From contig CAXKWD010000009.1 of assembly GCA_964059195.1 (NCBI GenBank), positions 47,587,160 to 47,651,159 on the forward strand: a DNA stretch of 64,000 nucleotides, given 5' to 3'. Source of the stretch: Ectobius pallidus (lineage: Eukaryota; Arthropoda; Insecta; Blattodea; Ectobiidae). A program made the position numbers and the translations under genes. The notes beneath the pieces are model-generated. The model was not told the origin of the DNA. It searched no databases and saw only the letters and a list, made by a program, of their open reading frames with translations. Positions 57,436 to 64,000 of this stretch are shown here, one piece after another (the first letter of the stretch is position 1; each line of letters opens with the position of its first letter).

Positions 57436-58234
57436 ACTGAGTTGTGGTAACAGCAACGCAATGAAAACTTATTGTAAAGAAAGGAGTGGTAAATTTCTAA
57501 ATGCAGAATGTATTGAACGTTCCCGATCACTTTTTCGAACCCAAAATCCCGAATTCCTATTATGCTGAACGGAAAATTTCCCATATCGATTATCCTAAAT
57601 CCGTTTTTCCTTAAAGTAAGTTTACATGAATTAAAGGAAAGTGTGGCGTAATATCCTGCGAACAAAGTCCAGGGCCGACTCAGCCCCGTGTGCAGGCTAG
57701 TACTGCTGATGCGTAAATTCCTTTGAATATACCGTGGCCGCTATGCGCGTGTTTGATAGTTAGTCTCCGCAAGGATAGTGATAGATATGGACGTTTTCCT
57801 GTAATATACGTAAAGATCCCTGAGGGGATGCTCAGGGGATGAACTGGGGAACTGGGGGTGTTAATAGTAATAAAGAGATATAGAAGTAGAGTCATGTATA
57901 AAGTGGAAATAAAAATGCGATATTGGGAGAACCGAGTGATCATTTTGCATAAAGAATCCCAGTACCGTCCTACCTTCAATCCTGCAGACGAATTTGTACA
58001 ATATTAAGGGCAGTAACTATGAGTGACAACAGCTCAGAAGACCTACTCTCCAGCAGCTGATGTACACGGCACAAAAGACAAATACTCCAAAGATAAACAA
58101 ATAAACAATTAAATGATGTTGCTATGATATGAATAATTAATTTATGTTGCTATGGTAGGCCTATAGACTAAAAATATCTTTGAGTTTAATGTTTTCTTCA
58201 TATTTAAGAGAGTTGATATTGTACTCACTCATTC

Positions 58235-58320
58235 AATGGCAATAGACAATTCCTAAGCAAGCTAAAGGAATATTAGGAACCCGAAGGTTCACTACCGCGC
58301 TTTAATCCAGGCAACGAAGG
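58235..58320 (-). repeat. LINE 3' UTR fragment
   Basis: AATGGCAATAGACAATTCCT, AAGCAAGCTAAAGGAATATT and GGTTCACTACCGC match the 3' end of the LINE at 31497-31590. Only the extreme end is present. Confidence 0.65.
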
Positions 58321-58620
58321 AAAAATAGAAAAAATAAATCGTGTAGTTTTGAAATTTGGCAGAGTTTTCGGAGGGAGAGTCCTGAACAATATACTAAAAG
58401 TCCCTGAGGGTGGGCGATGACGGGGGGACAGGGGGCCCCGCAGAAGGTCCCTTTTTTAAGTTTTTCGCTTATATCTAAACAATGGTGCATCGTAGATGAA
58501 ACGCTGCCATATACAACTGATGATATTGCCTACAAGTATTATCATACACATATTTGTCTATTCCTAATAGTTTTCGAGATATCCACCAGCCAAAATAGAA
58601 AATTTTCGAAAAAAAAAAAA
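58310..58620. repeat. Degenerate module, copy 1
   Basis: AGGCAACGAAGGAAAAATAG, then TCGTGTAGTTTTGAAATTTG, AAAAGTCCCTGAGG and a G-rich block (GGGGGGACAGGGGGCCCC). It matches 59005-59290 in order but with many differences. It ends in a poly(A) run (58609-58629). Confidence 0.6.
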
Positions 58621-59004
58621 AAAAAAAAAGCACCTTCGCCTCGCGCTTTTCGACACATTTGGCTTTCTAGCGCCTCAGCCCTTAGGTATACAGCAATGCT
58701 CTCCTGAAAGAAGTTGTAGGGAATTAAATTCACTTTAAAATGAGTAGTCATTTGTTATTTTGTCTTTAAATGTTCAAAAGTTATAACAATTTTAATTTTC
58801 GGTCAAATTTTGAGATTTCGAAAGAAAACCGTACATCGCACTTTCTCTATATTTAGGGGTTATATCTTTGTATATAAACTATATAGTGTGTATTTACATC
58901 GTGAAACAAGTGGACAAATATTACACAATCATTAAAGCTGCATTTATTAAAAATCCGATCACGATACAAGCACAGTAGGCCTACATGTAATGGAAAATAT
59001 ATTA

Positions 59005-59290
59005 TTGTCCAGGCAACAAAGGAAAAATAGGGAGAATAAAATCATGTAGTTCTGAAATTTGACAGAAATGTGGAGAAAAGTATCCTATACAACAAAATAA
59101 AAGTCCCCATGGATAGGGAGTGAGCGGGGGTGGGGTGCACTTTTGAATGTCGTTTCTCTCAGTTTTCCCTAAATACACAAAAACCTATGGGTTCTAGCAA
59201 CAACAACAAAAAAGTTTGTGCACAAACTTAAACTACCCAAAATTGATCGGAATCATTTCTGTAGGATTAATAGTTCAGGAAATAGAAGGA
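59005..59290. repeat. Degenerate module, copy 2
   Basis: CCAGGCAACAAAGGAAAAAT, ATCATGTAGTTCTGAAATTT, AAAAGTCCCCATGG and a G-rich block, the same order as copy 1 about 700 bp upstream. Function and family unknown. Confidence 0.6.
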
Positions 59291-59450
59291 GATGAATATG
59301 ACATAGTTCTGGAAATTCCTTTGTATACAGACCTATTATATCATATGTTTTTAACACAAAAGGGAGCAGATGGTAATTAAAATGGCACGATGTCAAGCAA
59401 ACTAGTTCTTAGAAAAATACACTTACTAAAGATTAACGTTACACAAAAAA

Positions 59451-59451
<1 letters not shown>

Positions 59452-59526
<75 letters not shown>
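59452..59526. repeat. ATT microsatellite, 75 bp
   Basis: Uninterrupted (ATT)n. Confidence 0.95.
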
Positions 59527-59944
59527 GTAAAGCCGTTATATGCTTCGTTAAAAAAAAATACCCGTATTTTGAAAAATGGAAAGGAATTATATATATTTAG
59601 AAATTGTAAGAATAGTAGGCCTACCTATTAATTTAAATAAATGTTTACTTGTCTATGTGGCACCTTAGAATATTTGCACATCATATTTTGTCAGTGTGCT
59701 TCTCGGTGTGGTGGAAGATATGGATGTTGAAAAGCTGGTATTAAATGCTCATCCGTTTATGGAACCTGTCATGGCACATAACCAACAATATACCATTAGA
59801 AGAAGAATATGAGTTTAAAATTGATGTCAACCAAGCAAAAGAAGTTGTTTAGGCATTCTTTAATCAGTGTTGTATGTGTGTATAAATAATGAGTTTTCGG
59901 TAGATAGGAAAATATAATAGTACGATGTACTAGGATTCCAATTC

Positions 59945-60475
59945 TAATAATTTGTAGCGCATTATTTACACGTTTCATGACCATATACTTAGTTTTTTCT
60001 GTGTTAATTTCTAATCCAACATCCCTGCAGGAATCGAAAAGACTCTGCATTTCTCTCGATTGTGTTTTATGCCATCGCCCTTCAAGCAAACGTCATCTGC
60101 ATAAGCTAAAATCGGCTGACTGTCATTTAATTCTACGCCTGCCTTGTTTTCCTGAACCTTTCTAATGGCATGTTCCAAAGCGAAATTTAAAAGTAAAGAC
60201 GACAGTGCATTTCCTTGCTTCAAGCCGCTTTTAATGGCAAACCTGTATGAGTTTCCCTACCTTGACTCTGCTATAGGTTTCATTTAGACACATTTTGACC
60301 AGTCTAACTAACTTCTTTGGTTTCCCAAACTCAATGAGGATATTGTACAATTTGTCTCGCCTAACTGAATCATATGCTTTTTTAAAATCCATGTATAGCT
60401 GATGAACAGACTTATTATATTCCCATTTTTTCTCCAAGATTTGGCGAATACAAAATGTTCATATTGTAAGGGAAC
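59945..60475 (-). pseudogene. LINE reverse transcriptase fragment (endonuclease-RT family)
   Basis: The minus strand reads EKKWEYNKSVHQLYMDFKKA then YDSVRR and ...NILIEFGKPKKLVRLVKMCL (RT motifs around the first catalytic Asp). After a frame slip near 60230 comes KQGNALSSLLLNFALEHAIR (normally KQGDALSPLLFNFALE) and LAYADDVCL with the catalytic YADD at about 60090-60105. After another slip comes GLEINTEKTKYMVMKR. These blocks belong to the same LINE family whose C-terminus is at 31545-31763. Both ends are missing and at least two frameshifts are present; it is inactive. Confidence 0.8.
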
Positions 60476-60952
60476 CAAAAAATTTAACGTACGGGAAACG
60501 AAGCATAAGGCAATGGATATTATAAAGTAGAAAAAATAAAACAGATTTTTTTAAACTGGGAATATGGTTACTGGGACTGAGGGGATGTAAAACAGCCAAC
60601 AGTGAATGCTCAATCAGAAATTGTATAAGCAAATCTTAAAGGAATGCTGATGAAAATCCTAAACTAAACCTGGAGAAATTCTGAGAAATTAACTAACTGG
60701 ATATTTGAAGAAACCTATGAGGTAATGAAGAAGAAAAATGCCAGTTAATCCAATATCGCTGGCAGAATTTCGGCAGAAGGTGATTTAAAAAGAAATGCGG
60801 GAGATTTGAAAAAGAGAACACAATGTTTTCGCAAGAATATACATTTTTTTTATTTATTCATCACAGCCCTTATACCGACGAGTCAGGCAGAAAGGCTGCA
60901 ACAACAACTCAATGAACTGGAAAATAGAACGTTCTGATATACGAATGATTTT

Positions 60953-62853
60953 CACGTAAGGGTTGGCCAATCGTGCGGGTTTCTGCTTCGCGGCGACCAC
61001 AACCCCCGAGTGATCGGCTGAAATATCTACGCAAATAAAGTCGCTAACGGTGTATTCGGGTTCTCACAGTTACAGTTAAAATTACAATGAAAATAATCAC
61101 GTACCTCATTACAAGAGACAGTTGGAAATGTCCTCCTCTTGCATCCACACAACAATGGTACCTTTTAAGGAAATTTTCTTTCACCACGCGCATAAGTTCA
61201 GCTTCCGAGATAGAGTTAATTTCTCTTGTGATATTGTCTTTAAGTTCTTATAATGTATGGGGATTTGAGCGTGACGCTTTATTTTTTTAATTTCCCCCAT
61301 AAATATTAGTCATATGCTGTTATGCCCATGTTACACGGACCGAAAAAAACGCGGCCGATTGTCAGCGACCGAAAAGCGTATCCATTGGGTCAATGGGTAG
61401 GTAAAGTTATAAATTATACAGACCGAATGAACCGCGCCTTCAGACGCGTAAAAACTAGAGTACGATCCGAATTTCGGTCGGCGAATTTCAGCGACCGAAA
61501 CGCGTGATGCATGTTACACGGGCAGAATGTTGACCGAAAGAACGCAGGCTGTCATTCTTTCGAGGGCAATAGTAATTAACTCATTACAAAAGGGATGAGA
61601 TAGAAGTAGGTTGTGCTGTCGCATTGCATTTATTTAATTGTCTTGAAGCGATATATCCTGAAAGGGAGAAAAAACGTTGGGGATCCACCAATTGTTATTA
61701 AATCGTTTGACAACTGGACAGTTCCACATCATGTTCTGCGATGACAGGAAATAGGCCTACCCTGACAGGTTTTTTCCAGTATTACCGAATGTCAGTTTAT
61801 TCCTTTTGACGAACTCTTGACTTTAGTTGCATGCAAAATAACAAACTATATTTATGAATATGAGAAGAAGCATAGAAGATGCTGAAAGACTTGTCATTAC
61901 CTTGAAGTAAGTCTCTCATTAATCATTTACCACTGTTACTGTTTTAATCATTAACTAAAACAATACCTCTCTCTGCACCTCTATTATTGTTCTTTGCACT
62001 TTCCTAGTTAGCCTACAAAAATGTACGAGATTTGGAAGTTTGATAATGGCAACACGTCTATAAAATCCTCCGCGCGCCTGCATTCGGTCGACATTCTGCA
62101 ATTTTGCTGGACGCAAGAAGTAAAAACCTCTACGCTAGTTTTTACCGTCTGAAGGCGCGGTTCATTCGGTCCGTATAATTTATAACATTACCCACCTATT
62201 GATCCAATGGATAGGCCTACGCTATCGGGCACTGACAATCGGCCGAGTTTTTATCGGTCTCCGTGCAATATGGGCCTTTTATACGGGCAGAATGTCGACC
62301 CAATGCACGCGCGCGGAGGATTTTATAGATGTGTTACCATTATTAAACTTCCAACCCTCGTACAATTTGCCCTCGAAAGAATTCCAGCTTGCGTTTTTTC
62401 GGTCAACGTTCTGCCGTGTAACGTGCATCACGCGTTTCGGACGCTGAAGTTCGGCGACCGAAATTCGGCTCGTATACCATGCTCAAAATCATCCGGTCTC
62501 GGCCCGAATATTCGGCCGCGTTTTTTCGGTCCGTATAACATGGGCCTTAGAAGAACGGAAAGACAATATCACAAGAGAAATTAACTCAATCAAGGAATCT
62601 GAACTTACGTGCGTGAAAGAAAATTTTCCTAAAAAGGTGTCAGTGTAGAGTGGATGCAAGAGGAGGACATTTCCAACATTTCTTGTGATAAGTACGTGGT
62701 TATTTTCATTGCCATTTTAACTATAATCATGAGAACCTGAATCATTACGTCGTTAGCGGCTTTATTTGCGTAGATATTTCACCTCATCGCTTGGGAGTTA
62801 GAGCTGTGGCCGCCGCGACGCAGAAACCCGCACGATTGGCCAACTCTTATGTG
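60953..62853. mobile_element. Long-inverted-repeat element (outer), interrupted by an inner element
   Basis: The left arm 60953-61250 and the reverse complement of 62555-62853 align along their length (GTTGGCCAATCGTGCGGGTT, GAAATGTCCTCCTCTTGCAT, TAATTTCTCTTGTGATATTG). The ends read CACGTAAGGGTTGGCC and CACATAAGAGTTGGCC. Without the inner element it would be about 675 bp, almost entirely palindrome. I could not find a convincing target duplication. No protein is encoded. Confidence 0.75.
61323..62546. mobile_element. Inner palindromic transposon with TTA target duplication, 1.22 kb
   Basis: Ends: TGCCCATGTTACACGGACCG on the left and, reverse complemented, GGCCCATGTTATACGGACCG on the right, both continuing AAAAAA-CGCGGCCGA. 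It is flanked by TTA (61320-61322 and 62547-62549). Internal subrepeats include the word ACGGACCGAA(A/T) and CGGTCGACATTCTGC-like blocks. One nested inverted pair is 61323-61470 with 62105-62277; another is 61480-61570 with 62275-62545. It looks like a chimera of two related palindromic ends. TWA duplication fits Harbinger-type MITEs. Confidence 0.75.
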
Positions 62854-62934
62854 AGTTATTTATATTATGCTGCCAGGAACAATCGCTTCAAAGTATTATG
62901 CGATTTTTTTTCTCGAAAAAATTGGTTTCGCCAA

Positions 62935-63290
62935 AAACCTTCGGAAAAAGTATTTCGGGAGAATGGATATGAGAAATTGTCCGGGAATCTTTGTTGAAAC
63001 TTGAGAATTAACATTGTAAATTACAATACTGTCATTCCCCTTAAATCACTGTTGTTTTATTGGCATTTTCGTATTTTTCTGTACGTTAGTAGACCTTAAA
63101 ATCAATGCTCTTGTAATCCCATACGCTAATCTACTGGCAACAATTTTTTTTATTTTTTTAGTTTCGGCAAAGATTACGGGATTCGGAAAATTATCCGGAA
63201 ATTTTGTTCGAAACTCGAGAATTCAACTTTGTCAGTTACACACTGCTATCCCCTTAAAACACGGTTTTGTTGACATTTTTAGATAAACAA
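62935..63290. repeat. Diverged tandem duplication
   Basis: Blocks 62945-63075 and 63180-63285 share the order ATTGTCCGGGAATCTTTGTT / ATTATCCGGAAATTTTGTTC, AAACTTGAGAATT / AAACTCGAGAATT, CATTCCCCTTAAATCAC / TATCCCCTTAAAACAC and TTGGCATTTT / TTGACATTTT. Nothing coding was recognised. Confidence 0.6.
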
Positions 63291-63720
63291 CAGCGGTATA
63301 ATAGTAGAAGACATTACAATCGGTGTTTGTTGTAATCCCTGTGAAAAACACCGGTGAACCCTAATGCCAGATACAACTACAGTGCGTTACGCACGGAACA
63401 GTCACACATCTAGATAACACCTGTATACCAGACAACATAATTTATAGTGAGGGAATTATATCTCTTCAATCTCAAAAGGGGAATAAGTAATGCCTCCATT
63501 AAAATGTCCCAACATACAGAATGGAAGTATTCTGCATTGCAAGTCTTTTCCTACAAAAAAAGGTTTTAAAGCTAGATGGTGTAATCACAGATGATTTTCT
63601 TACAACCTTACAGCCTTTTATTGAAAGGTTATCGATTATCAGCGGATTAGATCGTCAATAATTCCTTTATTGCAACTAAATGGTCATACTATGATGACTG
63701 GAGCTTCGTCGGAATGATAT
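63291..63720. other. No recognisable feature
   Basis: Short unassigned stretch. Confidence 0.4.
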
Positions 63721-63724
63721 ATGG

Positions 63725-63875
63725 CAGGGGAAACAAGGACAACTCGAGAAAGCCTGCTCCGACCTCATTTTATCCACCACAAGTGCCACATGGATCCATC
63801 GAGATTCGATCCCGAGTCCCAGCGGAGGAAAGCGAATGGTCGAGCAACCACTCAGCCATGGGGGCGGACGGATTA
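63725..63875 (-). repeat. tRNA-like SINE head
   Basis: The reverse complement reads CCATGGCTGAGTGGTTGCTC, GACCATTCGCTTTCCTCCGC and CGGGATCGAATCTCGATGG, with A- and B-box-like blocks in tRNA order (Leu/Ser-like). The rest of the element is not clear. Confidence 0.45.
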
Positions 63876-64000
63876 CATTTTTCGTTGCTGGGACCACGTG
63901 AACCATGCGAGAATGGATAAAACCGCAAGGTACTAATACAAAGCGTAATGCAACCTGTTTTTGAAGCTCCTGAAGACTCTAGTGAGATAGCCTATAGACT

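Noticed and set aside
58417..58751. Open frames around the poly(A) run near 58.6 kb
   Set aside because: They cross simple sequence and degenerate modules and show no protein motif.

Overview
The window looks like gene-poor chromosomal DNA from a large, AT-rich, repeat-rich insect genome. Evidence: no operons or rRNA, many trinucleotide and tetranucleotide microsatellites, tRNA-derived SINEs, jockey/RTE-like LINE fragments, hAT, Harbinger/Zator-like and IS630-like DNA transposons, Helitrons and an intact Ty3/gypsy element. The recurrent short string AGGCCTA in AT-rich DNA reminds me of cockroach (Blattodea) sequence; that is an impression, not a proof. I found no host protein-coding gene I can name. 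Essentially every recognisable coding segment belongs to a mobile element.

Layout. 1-6.5 kb: two ~0.9 kb copies of a composite repeat carrying a tRNA-like module, then unassigned DNA. 6.5-11.9 kb: the end of a decayed hAT transposase gene, cut near its 3' end by a 4.7 kb hAT-type foldback element (8-bp target duplication) whose arms are arrays of ~135-bp repeats. 12.0-16.2 kb: a decayed IS630/Tc1-like DDE transposase on the minus strand, split by a 2.86 kb element with a 3-bp TTA duplication; that element itself contains a SINE and pieces of another transposase. 19.3-24.5 kb: a 516-bp MITE, a LINE 3' fragment, and a 2.6 kb inverted-repeat element with a nested SINE. 26.9-28.0 kb: a 1.1 kb palindromic array of four tRNA-Phe-like copies flanked by a 13-bp direct repeat. 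31.5-33.9 kb: LINE 3' ends. 37.8-39.0 kb: a local duplication.

41.3-56.25 kb is the centrepiece: two Helitrons inserted head-to-tail. The second is interrupted by an 11.25 kb, structurally complete Ty3/gypsy element (minus strand, LTRs 1691 bp with only two differences seen) and again by a third Helitron. The gypsy element has a tRNA-iMet primer site, a polypurine tract, gag and a full pol (protease, RT, RNase H, integrase). Gag and pol lie in the same frame, separated by one UGA followed by CAA-UUA, the classic context for stop-codon readthrough. Gag would thus be made alone most of the time and Gag-Pol by readthrough.

56.3-64 kb: LINE reverse transcriptase remains, degenerate duplicated modules, and a nested palindromic DNA transposon (60.95-62.85 kb) whose inner element again has TTA duplications. 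Coordinates of transposon ends come from reading inverted and direct repeats by eye and are usually good to a few bases; family names rest on motifs and terminal structure, not on searches.
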